A stretch of DNA of 64,000 nucleotides from NCBI GenBank assembly GCA_002150815.3, contig NDFF03000381.1, positions 806,001 through 870,000 of the forward strand, written 5' to 3'. Made by a program: the position numbers and the translations under genes. Source of the DNA: Grammothele lineata (Eukaryota > Basidiomycota > Agaricomycetes > Polyporales > Polyporaceae). The notes below the pieces were generated by a model that was given only the letters and a program-made list of their open reading frames with translations, made no database searches and was not told the DNA's origin. Positions 44,758-56,026 of this stretch are shown here, piece by piece; within the stretch, counting starts at the first letter, position 1; every line of letters starts with the position of its first letter.

Positions 44758-46493
44758 CTACGACGGGAACATGCCCTGCAGCGCTTTGAAGTACTGATGC
44801 TGCTGGGCATTTGTCAACGAGCAACGAAACGCCGGGTGAGGTTGCATCATCTTGAGCAGTAGATCGGCGAGGTCCTTATCGTGCACGCGAGCCTGAAAGG
44901 GGGGTTCGATCAGCATTTGGTTATAACTCGCAGCAATGCCCACTGACCCCAAGGGGACGAGCTCGGTCAAGTCGGCGAAAAGCAGCCCCATGTTGTTCCT
45001 GATTCAAAGGAGTGGATGGAAAAATGATGCGAGGAGGAGAAACTTCTACGTTGAAAGTTCCCGGGATGCTCCGCTCGTAAGATCTAGAAAACATGGTGGG
45101 AAAGCAGCCGAGGACGCGTTCTACGAGAGCGACGTGCTCACGACCGGTGGAGATTGGGGAAGGGAACAGCGGTTCGTTCATGAAGAGTTCGGCAATAACG
45201 CAGCCCGCGGTGAACACATCAATCGCCGAGTTCCAAGGAATACCTGGGTATCAACAATGTAACCCCATGAGGTTCTTTCAGACGCCGACCGAAGAGCAAG
45301 AAGCGGCCAGACCTACCTAGACTGATCTCAGGAGCCCGGTAGCTCATGGCGCCGGGACTCCCGCCGTAGATACCCTCCTCTCTGTTCTCCACGCTGTTTC
45401 CTAGATCAAGAATGCAGATTTCCGTCGATATTAAACGGCGCTATGGCCGAGTGGCATACGTAAGCGTTCGTGAAAGGAACGACATCGAGGAAACATACCA
45501 TGTTGCAGAACCCATAGCCAGGCATCCAATAACGCATTACTACGGAGTCGGCCCGCTTCAACGCAATATTGTTAGGCTTGATATCCGCATGAACGAGGCC
45601 CACAGAGTGCAGGTCTATGATACATCAGTATCCGTTTCTAGAACAGCAATGCCGCGCCTCACATTTAATGGCGGTAATGATCTGGAAGGCGATCTCGGCA
45701 ACGTGACGCCTGGGTAGCGGGGCAAGCCCGCCAACATTTGACATGACCTCTTGTAGGTTCACTTGGCAACACTCAAAGATGATGCACTGAAAGCCCTCGT
45801 GGCTACCATTCCCAAGAACGCCCGCGAAAAAGCTGCAGATACGTCATAAACTGATTGAGTCACAATACAATACAGAGTCGCAACATACCGGATGTCCTCG
45901 CCGCACCCAGACACAAGAGTCGAGTACGCACTCTGTTCAATACGATCTTCCGACGTCGTCGATCCACGTTTGTGCAGTACTTTGACAGCAACGACCGAAT
46001 TGGTGAAGTTATCTGTCGCCCGCACTACTGTACCGTATGTACCCCTGCCGAGTACATGGTCGATACGATCTAGAAATTGCATTTGCGGAATGAGTCACGT
46101 CCTTGTGCGCCGTAGAGAGCTACTCACATCGATCCATGACGAAAGAATTGACAGCAGGAACAAACGGTCTGATCACAGTATAAGCTGGACAATTCATTCC
46201 ATGTTCAGGCGAACGCACAAAGCCTGTGACAAATGTTCGACCGACGTCAAGCTTGCGATACTGCTGGGGGATAAACCCAGCGGCATATGACCGCCCTTCC
46301 TGTCAACAATGAGATCATCTAGGCCGTACCCTATGATTGTAATCAGTGTTCTTGACGGAGTGCTAGAACCACAAAGAAAGCGCACCAGAAGAATACGTCT
46401 CACCAGCTTCACTTGAGGTAGTAGACATGACCAAAAACGGGATGGACTTGTTCGTACAGAGGCGTCGTGAAAAAATCAAGAACTAGAGGATCT
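44758..46493 (-). pseudogene. LAMMER-type (CLK-like) protein kinase with apparent frameshifts
   Basis: The kinase core is clear once spliced: exons 46069-45889, 45832-45663, 45614-45499, 45440-45317 and from 45243 join in frame. They contain glycine loop LGRGTYGTVV, catalytic Lys in VVAVKVLHK, the catalytic loop VHADIKPNN (HAD in place of HRD), DLGNS in place of DFG, YRAPEISLG as the APE motif, and EHVALVERVLG. The last matches the LAMMER signature that names the family. LAMMER kinases phosphorylate SR splicing factors. Three places need a frame change without a plausible intron. One is near 46425 (after FGHVYYLK), one near 46275 (between GGHMPLG and GFIPQQYRKL), and one near 44955 (after RARPLG). 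The C-terminus then reads LLKMMQPHPAFRCSLTNAQ to the stop at 44758. Either the gene is decaying or the assembly has base errors. Confidence 0.7.
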
Positions 46494-46928
46494 GGTATCG
46501 TGATAGGCTGAGCAGTTATACTGCATGACCTGCACTCACCGAGGAGTCAGGGTACACACTCCACCAGATTTGTGCAGCACAGAACGACGGGCAATACACC
46601 AACAAATGACGCTTGACGCAGCCAACGCTGGAAGATTCCCCTGGACGACGGTGGGAAAGACCAAGTGCTGGGGAAGGAGGGACACTAAAGCAAAACACGT
46701 CAGCGAATGAACACTTCTTCCACTTACGAAAGCAATATGACTCGTAAACATTGCTCGCACTTGGGCGTCGAGACAAGCAGTCTCAGCGAGGATGGAAGAA
46801 GATATCAACGCCGTATAAAACACAGCCAACCTACACGACTCAACGCATTCGTATCACACATTTCAACAGCACTTTTGTTGCCCACATCGCACACAACCCT
46901 GCACCCCAGTTCACCTCCAGCCATCACC

Positions 46929-48304
46929 ATGAACTCCTCTTTGCCCACTGTTTCTGCGCCAGCGACCACCGCGACGCCGTCCACTGCATTCACTACGCCC
47001 ATCAACACCACCGAGGTGCCCAACAGCACCACCAACACAGAAAGGTGGCCCTTTGGGCCCAACGGCATCGTCTCTCCTACTTTGCACGTGCCACCCAACT
47101 CTCGCGCGACGAGCCTTTCTCCTTACCGCGCTGTTTCTCCTATCGCAAGTCTTCCTCCAAGCCGCGCACTGTCCCCCGCCACGAGCCCCCCGTACAGCGA
47201 TGAGGACGGTATCATCTCTCCCACTTTGCGCGTGCCACCCAACTCTCGAGCGACGAGCCTTTCCCCTTACCGCGCTGTTTCTCCTATCGCAAGTCTTCCT
47301 CCAAGCCGCGCGCTGTCCCCCGCCACGAGCCCCCCGTCTAGTGATGAGGTCTCTCCCACGACATCCGAATCTGAGTCGCCTAGCCGTGACCATTCTCCCG
47401 TCCGGACCCGACCGTCGGATGACCCGCGAAACACTCATGGTGTATGGGACCCCTCAGGTGTCGTCGCTACAGACGTCACTAACGTCCCGGTGGCACAACC
47501 TACCCCGCTTCTTAGAAGGGTGCGAGTACAGTACATGCATGGCAGAGATAGTACTCACCATTCGCTCGTCTAAAGCAGCTCGCACTTCGTAAAGCCTACA
47601 TTTTCCCTATCGCAGACCCCAAGCGCAGTATCACCATTCTCGTCGAAGAGGATCTCAGTGTTTCGGGAAGGGACACACCTAGACTTAATCCTCACTGGTT
47701 CGTCAGGCAAGGATCCCAGCAACGCTTCTCCATCGCGATCCAACCTCAGATGAGCGGCAACACCGAGACTATGTTCTACGACGTCTACATTATGCATTCC
47801 GACAACCCATACGTACCGCCCAACGCAAGTGTTTATGAACTATTCCCCGAGGAAGGAGCCGTATCGACTAGATCCGAGTTCATCGTGGTGAAGACTTCCA
47901 ACGACAAGAGACGCATTGTCGACGTGACAGATGCTGACCAACGGGGTATTGAGCTCGCAGTCATGACGTAGGCAAAACTCTTGCCTGAAAATCGTCCGCC
48001 CGACGCTGATCCCCGTCACAGACTAGCGAAGTTTTTCGCGGGATCAATCCGCCTCACCCTGACCGACTTGTCTGGTGACCCTTCCACGTCAGCCAATCAT
48101 ACAGGCGAAGAGACGAATGCTCTAGAGCCTATGGACGAAAGCAGTGAGTCAGACGATGAAGACGATTACGATACCGAGGAAGAGTTCTTGGGGACCCAAG
48201 TCGTGACCGTGGGTGACGGTGGGATGAATCGGGAGGAAGACTACGCTACTGACGCGACGAACGGCAGTAGCGGCGAAGAGTGGATGAACGACGAAGAGGA
48301 CTAG
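46929..48304 (+). CDS. Ser/Pro-rich protein with acidic tail, 420 aa (paralogue A)
   Basis: Exons 46929-47519, 47579-47967 and 48022-48304 join in frame across introns of 59 and 54 nt. Residues 1-197 are Ser/Thr/Pro-rich and include a 48-residue unit repeated twice in tandem (unit beginning SPTLHVPPNSRATSLSPYRA). Residues 198-345 form the conserved core shared with the protein at 60298-61248 (IFPIADPKRSITIL; PHWFVRQGSQQRFSIAI; DVYIMHSDNPYVPPNASV). The C-terminal 60 residues are strongly acidic (SESDDEDDYDTEEEF). The layout of disordered linker, small beta-rich core and acidic tail resembles histone chaperones or other nuclear adaptors, but that is only an analogy. No known domain is recognised. 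The exon 2 start at 47579 was chosen by alignment with the paralogue. Confidence 0.7.
47071..47350. repeat. 144-bp tandem duplication inside exon 1
   Basis: Bases 47071-47214 are repeated with a few substitutions from 47215 to about 47350, in frame, giving a 48-residue repeat in the encoded protein. Both copies keep the repeating SPxRA and LSPxTSPP phosphorylation-like motifs. Confidence 0.92.
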
Positions 48305-48893
48305 GTGTACTAGGATTAGTTCATTGTACGATACTACGGAGATAGTCGATACTGTGCCTTCACCCCTGAAGTAGCCCCTGGCAGAGTGAATGAGATCTTC
48401 AATGTCGTAGACAGCTGGCGCACACAACAGTGTCAGTCGACAACAAATGAAGACAAAAGAAGGAGAAAGGCGCTAACTTCGCGCGACTCGTATGCCTACT
48501 GCATCGGCGTTCCAGCGTTTCATCCACATCCCGTCAGCGCCTCAGCGTCTCAACGTGTCCGCATGTCAACCAAGGCGTCAACCTTCGGCCCCAGCGCACA
48601 CCCTTCTCCTCCTTCACCTTGTTGCCTCCGTTTCACCTCGCATCAGTTCTGCTCAACCACCTATTACATATCCTTCATCCCTACGACAACATGGAACGGC
48701 TACCTCAACCGCAACAGCGCCATTCGATTCGACGTGCACAACGACGACAGCTGGAGTAGGTGGAAGGTACGCCTGCTCTTCCCCACCTCCCGTCCCGCTA
48801 CCCCCAAACCCAGCCCAGTCAACCGTGCGACACGAAAAGGCTAGTCAGCCTCCACAAAGGCGTCCGCGCGAAGATGGGTGTTAGATAAGCGTC

Positions 48894-49125
48894 GTAGACG
48901 GGGCGTGGGTCCTCGCTCGCCGATACGCGCACGCTCGACGTCGTCGCCACCGGCTTCGATGTTGGGTGAACGCCGTAGACGGGGCGTGAGTCCTCGCTCG
49001 CCGATACGTGCACGCCGTAGACGGGGCGTGGGCCCCCGCCCGCCGATACGTGTACGCTCGGCGTCGTCGCCACCGGCCTCGATGTTGAGTGAACGCCGTA
49101 GACGGGGCGTGGGTCCTCGCTGGTT
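48894..49125. repeat. Minisatellite, 80/81-bp unit with one 43-bp short unit
   Basis: The block GTAGACGGGGCGTGGGTCCT recurs at 48894, 48974, 49017 and 49098, that is at spacings of 80, 43 and 81 bases, with a few substitutions. The long units share a second block (CGTCGTCGCCACCGGC). It reads open in both strands, giving repeat-like proteins that are unlikely to be real. Confidence 0.9.
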
Positions 49126-49656
49126 ATTCCCTCGGTCGTCGGCCTATTGTTACTTCCGTACGCAACGATCTCCGTCAGTGGCCATTACTACGACGACCAG
49201 GTTTTCCAAGTATCCTATCCTCACCAGCCCTTGTATTGTACCATCAAGACCTACACATGTACACAGTAAGGACGACCCTACATGGAGACGACTCCGATCG
49301 GTAGCTTTCTTCTCGGCCATCATGACATTGTATGTCACCCCCCCGTCCGTCTCATCTGCGTCCGTGTCCCGGCATGTTACATCTGCTGAAATAGCAATGT
49401 ATATCGCAACTTGTCTAGTTTTCGTCACATGTCGTCGTCCAGTGTTCGGCTTTAGTACACTTTTGTTGTATAAAGCATCTTGTATTAGCACTCATTCAAT
49501 GACATGTTCTTGGTGTGCTGGGCCCGCGACTGGGCATCGGTAACAATAACTCTCGCCGAAGATCATCATGACCACGTACTCCTTGTGCACTTTCCATGCA
49601 CTTCGCAACAGAACACAACTTCTGCATAGGAATACAAATACAATAAGTTGGTATAG
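49126..49656. other. Intergenic region, no supported gene
   Basis: Sequence between the minisatellite and the 3' end of the JmjC gene. Short ORFs only. Confidence 0.4.
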
Positions 49657-52461
49657 CTACAGCTCCTGCACAAGCATCTCTTCGATCGTCCTGATCTCCT
49701 CATGAGAATAAGGGCTCATTGCTGCGATAAGAATTGTCAAAAAGTTGTCATCATCGCCCCAGACAGTCTTCCTCAGACGTTCGTCGGAATCACGGTTATA
49801 GATATTACCATGCTTGCCCCTCCTAATGACGAAGTCAACAAATTCAATCCGATGAAAACATTGTGAAATGACTTACATGTGATCGACAAGCCCGCGGCGA
49901 TTGTTGAACTTCTTGCTGCAGTTCCGCACCACGCAGTGGTACTGGCGATCGACGGACAGTTGCCCCAGGCCGGTTTGCTTGCTAGCCCTGAGCCGAGCAC
50001 GCTTCTGCTTTCTATGAGCAATCCTATCCTCGAGACCCAAGAGCGCGCCCTAAGTTCCATACGTCACTTATTAGCTCTCAAACGCCCTCCTCTGCGAGAT
50101 GAATCCATTACCTGGACACCTGCACCACTGCTCGGCAAGTCAGGATTGACTTGGACGTCAGTGTAATCTACATCCATATCTTCAGACGTGAAACCTAGTA
50201 GATACGAGTCAGCAATTCCGTGTAATGAAATGGAGAAGTGGTCTCAGATTCCAATCACCTTCAGCTTCATTGCTACTGTCCACGTTCCCACTGGCGGACA
50301 CCGCCAACCACGTGTACCACAGCAAAGACTTCAGCCGCAAGAAGTCTTCACCAAAACCAGTCTGAAGGCGATATGCCCGTTGCTGCGGGATCATCTGTGC
50401 CATCCGACCGAGGTTATCAAGCGACACGAAGTCATAAGCAACCTTGATCGCATTTTGGAGGTTTACGACCTAAATCTCCCTTATTACTAACGCTCAAATC
50501 TATCATGAAGACCAATGCATACCTGGTGCGCACATCCCGCTGGAATAACAACAAGATCCCCGACATACTGCAATATCCTCCACGGCTTCACCAAATACTT
50601 ATTCTCTAAACGCTGAAGAGCATCATCGTCGAGAAACACGGAATGAGAGTGAATCGGATCCACGTCTTGAAATTGTTCGTTCTCCTCGCGCAGAAATTGT
50701 CTGACCAGATCCGCGGATTCTGCGGGGAAGATGGTCCATAGCGCTCCGGGTTCACGCTTGTTCAGTGCCCATGTCATGACGTTCAAAGCGTCTGCGACGT
50801 CCAGATGGAGTTTTGTCGTACCAACAATAAGGTAAACCCCGTGACAGCCTACGGCAATGTACATCTTGGGACCTAAAACAAATACTGTCAGAGCCATCAT
50901 TCCGTGAATGCTGCGGTGTTAGGCGTTCCCCTCATTTATAGCAAACAATGCTACTTCATCCGCCATATTAATCGTATTGAGACAGTGTTGCTCACTTACC
51001 TAGGTCAAGCGGTATCCCATTCTCAGGAAAGTAGGACGCCACATTCAACCGTCCATCCAAGGACATGATGTCCCGACAGATGGACGGGATGCTCAGCTTC
51101 AAGTCTTCGTAGAGATTTGCGAACGCCTCTTTCATTGTCTGGTCAGTAGGCCAGTCCTGGCGTTGACAGCAATTAAGAACGGCCCATCAAATGCAACAAA
51201 ACGGCTTACTTTGATCTTCAAGACAGCCCCTTCTGCGTTGGACGTTTTCAGGAGCTCGAAGAAATCAGCCGCCTTCCACTGCATCTCGCACGGCTCGTTC
51301 GTCCTACAGTCAATGACGGTAACCATCTTCGACCCATATCGGCGTATAAAGTAGTCAGGGTCCCATTCCGTCTGCAGTTTTTTGTCGACTCCCTGAAGCA
51401 CAAAGGGTTGCCCATTCCAAGCATCCGACAACTGTGGTTCAGTAAGCGTGTCCACAGGGATGGAAATATGACTACGATTGTTTGAAATCACGTGTTCGCA
51501 GCGACGCAAACCTCCATCGCTGTCAGAGGACCGTCAGTGTAAAAACCTTCCTCCACGATCACAAAAGGCCATACCGCTGCAAAAGGATTTCCCTCATACG
51601 TACAATCACGGCGTCTAGCTCTTGAACTCGGAATCTAGAGATTGGCTGAAAGTGTGCGCGTTGATGTGGGGGGTATGGCTTTTGAGACGTGCAATTACCG
51701 CATTCTCGCCATTTGGACAACTTATATACTCGTTAGATGGTAGGAACGGACCAGATCATGCTACGCACTGTAGTCGTGTCTTTGCTGAGGTCGTCTATAC
51801 ACGTGCCGCATATCTCCGCCCCACAGTTGCCGCAAAACCAGGTGCAGGTGAACAACTCAGTCGCACATGCGTCTAAATCGAACATGCTTATCCGCTCGGG
51901 CTCCAACACATGTCTAGTGAAACACCATACCACAAGTGACGCGCTCGTCCAGCTCCCGTTTCCTATAGATTGAACCCCTTGCGATGTGATCGCGTTCTGC
52001 TTCGAGGTCTGGAAGTAGACTTTCAGCCGTGTGGAGCTAGATGATTCTATCAAAACGTGTTGGTATATGGGATCGAAAGCACTCACGAGCAGCAGTTTCG
52101 AGCAGAAAGCATCTAGCTTCTCATTGTGCAACCCAGGGAAGATAGGATCGTCTCCCCTCTCTGAGTAGAATGAGGTACCGCCCTCGTTGCTGGCACCCGA
52201 CGTGCAAACACGCCGAAACCCTGGTGCGAATGTCGACACAGTTAGGACATTAACATTTTGAACAATGACTAACTCACCTTTGTGCCAGCAACGTTCGCGA
52301 GGCCGAGCTGAACATCCACAACATTTCGGCAACGCCGCAAATTCACGGTCTAACCGCGAGTAACAACACAGAGAGTCTTGGGGACGCCACACTACGTCGT
52401 CCATACACTGAGAGTCTGTTGCATGCCAGCGCGACTTCCCGAAACCTTGTTCGTCACGCAT
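49657..52461 (-). CDS. KDM3-like JmjC histone demethylase with C-terminal C2H2 finger, 743 aa
   Basis: Likely removes methyl groups from histone H3 lysine 9, using Fe(II) and 2-oxoglutarate (KDM3/JMJD1 family knowledge). Ten exons, 52461-52278, 52220-51769, 51720-51575, 51519-51210, 51156-51000, 50872-50523, 50469-50259, 50194-50112, 50049-49877 and 49822-49657, all join in frame. A cysteine-rich N-terminal part (KCCGCSARPRERCWHK; TCTWFCGNCGAEICGTC; WRECGNCTSQK) matches the atypical zinc finger before KDM3 JmjC domains. The JmjC core has TTKLHLDVADALNVM, giving iron ligands H439 and D441, and VVIPAGCAHQ, giving H532. Beyond the usual end, residues 670-693 form a C2H2 finger (C-x4-C-x12-H-x4-H), followed by an acidic helix and a stop. 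That finger is not part of standard KDM3 proteins. A GTGAGT in exon 2 could mark a further small intron. Confidence 0.88.
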
Positions 52462-55261
52462 ATCTAGTCACGTGCGGATTTACGAAATAGCGCCTATTTG
52501 CGGCCCGTGAGGGCCGCAGCCGCGTCCTCCAGTGCCTCGATCAAAGTGCGCAACGGAGACCCCTCACAGAGCAAAGAATAAATTCATTGCGTGCATCGCC
52601 TATTTTTCTCTCATGGGCTTATCAGTTGGGCCTTGGATAATAATATGACTGAATATAACAGTGCAGACGTATGTAGTATATGTCACACCATGCGAATACA
52701 TATCGCACGTATCATCGTATCGTCTATCCTAGTCGCCATCCTATCGTCCACAACGGCCCTCCCATGTACGCAGTCGATCATCCTGTGTAATTCTCGCCAG
52801 CCCATGCGCCGCAACCGACAACAGTAGACAGAACGCTGGAGATGAGTCACCAGGATAGGTCGAGCGTAGGCCAGAACAGGTCGCGTATAAGACGGGCAGA
52901 GCACAGATGGGGTTGCGTGCGACCTGGACATCCTGTTTGACGACACTGTGAATGAAAGCTACGGATGCCATCAAGAGAACAAGGGATGGAACACACCTAT
53001 ACTGCTCCTCCTGGGGACCTTTGGGGCGCACAGCTACTGTGATTATGACAACTGTGATCTAGCCACGGATGTCGCCGTGTGATGGGACTCGTTCCGCCAT
53101 AGCGACTCTTCCCAAACCTGAAGCAGAAACCCGCCGGCGAGACCGTGACTGGTCTCCCTCAATTAAACCTCGTGTGCGTCCCCAGCCTCACCATAACCTG
53201 GTGCAAACGTCCTGGTAGTGAGAGCGTCGGACCCAGCCTCGAGCAAACTTCCATAGAACGAATCTGCGGGTGCATTTTCACATACAACGAGGATTTGAGC
53301 GTCGGGAACCCGCTTATATTCGAAGCCGTTCCTCAAGACATGCTTCGGTCTTCAATGAGATATGCTTACTAATACGCACCTCAAAGTACCGATGTTGACC
53401 ATTACAAGGCTGACTGTAAACGAACAGTGGTCGCGAGGGAGGAGGGCCGAGAACGACAAAACAAAGCAGAGGGCCGAAGACGACTCCATACAGTCGCGGT
53501 GACCGAAAGCTTAAGGACACAGCACTGTTCGAAGCGCCCAAACGCCGCTACTCGCGACCGATGCGTACGTAATCTGCATCACGCCATGTGAACCTCACAT
53601 GTGGTATCGCGAGGCGAACCATATGGCTCGTCTAGGTTGCGTCTAGGACCCGGGGAACGAGGACGCTCCTCCTGGACCTACGAATAGTCTATCTTCCGCA
53701 GCGACAGTCCGGCGAGGATCCGCATTCCGCTGTGTACGTCCCTGACTGCTTGTACTAGTAGCAGTAGCGTGCAACAGATCTAGATACGCATAGAGGCGGC
53801 AGAGATCTCCCTAGAGCCTGCGTGAGGCTGTGGTACGCGAAGGCACCAATGTGTGACATCTTGGGCGTGATCGTCGTCCGTACATGCGGTCGTTCTACTA
53901 CCATAACCAATCGTGATCAGGCTACTACATGTTCGAGCACCTGACAGAGCTGATCATTGAGAATGGAAGGTCCTCCGAAGGTGGGCCCATGGGCTATAAG
54001 TACAATTCCGCCCATCGGCGCCATCACCTACTATCGCCAGTTAGATCATACACTTTTTTGGGCCTAACGGTCTACGCGGTTTGTAAGTACTCACTACTAT
54101 ACACTCTTGAGGAGGAACAGAGCTAATACAAAAGGGTAATGAACCACCGGACACTTTCTAGAATGCTATAAATCACCGTACTGAACATTCAGTCATCTTC
54201 TGCAGGCACAGGGCACTTGACAGCTCCCCAGCAGCAGGGCGCATAACCAACGAATGTATTCACCCTGAAGATACAATCAATCCGAGATTTAGTAGACGCA
54301 GATTGGAGTGCGTACGGAAGTTTATATATGTGAACTTTGCCTTCCGCTTTGACCTTACACTCTCGGTACCACAGCCCCTAAATTCTATAATGTGAGCATG
54401 TCAATAACCACAAGTAGCCTTGTTATCTGACCTCAATCTGCTCCATTGCTACCACCCTACCAATGACAGTCTTACCGTCCATCAAAAAGAATAGATGACT
54501 TCCAAGCTGTACAATTTCAATCAGCCGACGTTCATAGGCATAACACAACCCAAAAGCAAAGTGAGTATACCGGAAAGATTGGAGTAGCGGCATTTGGCTG
54601 AAGAGCTGCCATGATAGTACAAAGAGAGAGAGAAATTCCTATCGATCAAGCTCAAAGGCGTACTTCATTTAAGACGTAATGGAGGTACAACCGTTGCTAC
54701 TTGGCCCGGGTGTTCTAGCCCTCTAAGCTTACGATACCTAGATGTGTCAGGCCTATTCCCAGATTGGCCACTATCACTCCCAATTAACAGCACAACGTGC
54801 TTATTAATTTATTGGGGCTTGTTTGTAGGATCGCCGTTGGCTGGTCAACTCGCTTCATTCAGCGCTAATAATCATTCCCTAGACATCCACCACCTCTCCC
54901 CTCCATTTGACAAGCAACTGCATACTCAGAACATTACCCTCACAAGTTGCTACTTCAAAAACGTGCACTTGGAGCTATAATCTGTGACAGACACTTGGGA
55001 CTTTTAAGCGTACGTCATCTTTATTACCCAAATGGTGCATAAGACATTGTAGACGTGGCGTTCAAACCTGCATCTATTCTCCCTTTGTATAAAGTTCATA
55101 TAACTGGCGTGAACTCACACCCATTTCCTTATAGACATCCATTGGTGTTACTGTTTCCTTGTTAGCAGAATCTCTATCACCGTTCAACTCTGACTGTTTG
55201 AAGGTACTTATTAATTTTCGTATAGGATGGTTCCAAGCCGCTAACAAATTAATAATAGATC
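52462..55261. other. Intergenic region, no supported gene
   Basis: About 2.8 kb, AT-richer after 54000. No exon chain could be assembled. A short plus-strand frame at 53145-53372 is open but has no motif or partner. The first few hundred bases should carry the promoter of the JmjC gene. Confidence 0.4.
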
Positions 55262-56026
55262 ATGCCTACTGCACAGGTTTATGCTCAGTGGAAGCAGTGG
55301 TCCACACACCTTCATCCTGCAGGCGACCCTGAGCTCATCTTTCACTTCGATGCCCCAGTTACCCCCTCTTGGCCTCTGGACATTGGGGTCTACGTCAAGC
55401 TATTCTGCCTGTCTCCACCAACAGGCCACATCGTCCAACAACGTTTGGCCCGTGACGCTGGTATTACTCTTTACGATACATATGATTCCCAAATTGAGGG
55501 CATTATCTCAGCTATTGACTATCTTTCAGAGAATGAGGCTGTTTTTGTTGTTTCCAACACATTATCATGGAGCCCAGTTCGTTTTGCAAAAATTGCCATC
55601 CAGCGGATCGACGGCGTTACCACTTCGTCTTCCTTGGTTACCAATGCCACCTCTGCTATACAGCCTGGCAGTACTTCACCCTCACCAGTCACTACAGGTC
55701 TAGATCCCTCTATTCAGATAATTCCTCGAGTCTATCCACTTGCAGTGCCTCCTGACCCACGTTATGCTAATCTTGTTTCCATCACAAATTTCCGCCAGAG
55801 TCATCTCATCTTCCATGACGTTCAGCAGTTAGAGCTAGATATGAGACAGGCAGAGCTTCAGGCTCGTATTCCTCGTGATATTATTCCTCTCCATGAAGAT
55901 CCGGATCTCCCTGACTTCTTCATGCCCCACATGCCCTGTCTGTATCAGATCCATTCTATTCATTCGAACTGGTGCATAGGCGAGTACTTTGTACACTGGG
56001 ATTACGAGATTAGTGCATTGTGGTAG
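55262..56026 (+). CDS. Orphan protein, 254 aa, single exon
   Basis: Uninterrupted frame from ATG 55262 to TAG 56024-56026, in AT-richer sequence with TATAAAG 170 bases upstream. It starts MPTAQVYAQWKQWSTHLHP. The N-terminal half looks globular (IFHFDAPVTPSWPLDIGVYV; VFVVSNTLSWSPVRFAKIAI). A Ser/Thr/Pro linker follows near 135-155, then a helical, charged C-terminal part (VQQLELDMRQAELQARIP) ending in WDYEISALW. There are no transmembrane helices and no known domain. The single exon and base composition, unlike the intron-rich GC-richer genes, could indicate a transposable-element passenger or a transferred gene. Confidence 0.6.
   Translation: MPTAQVYAQWKQWSTHLHPAGDPELIFHFDAPVTPSWPLDIGVYVKLFCLSPPTGHIVQQRLARDAGITLYDTYDSQIEGIISAIDYLSENEAVFVVSNTLSWSPVRFAKIAIQRIDGVTTSSSLVTNATSAIQPGSTSPSPVTTGLDPSIQIIPRVYPLAVPPDPRYANLVSITNFRQSHLIFHDVQQLELDMRQAELQARIPRDIIPLHEDPDLPDFFMPHMPCLYQIHSIHSNWCIGEYFVHWDYEISALW

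Noticed and set aside
47053..47592. Plus-strand 179-codon frame overlapping paralogue A, Leu/Pro/Cys-rich
   Set aside because: It is an alternative frame of the tandem repeat and has no counterpart in paralogue B, while the chosen frame continues into the conserved core.
48819..49543. Repeat-encoded proteins on both strands of the minisatellite
   Set aside because: Both are direct translations of the repeat with no unique start context or splice support.
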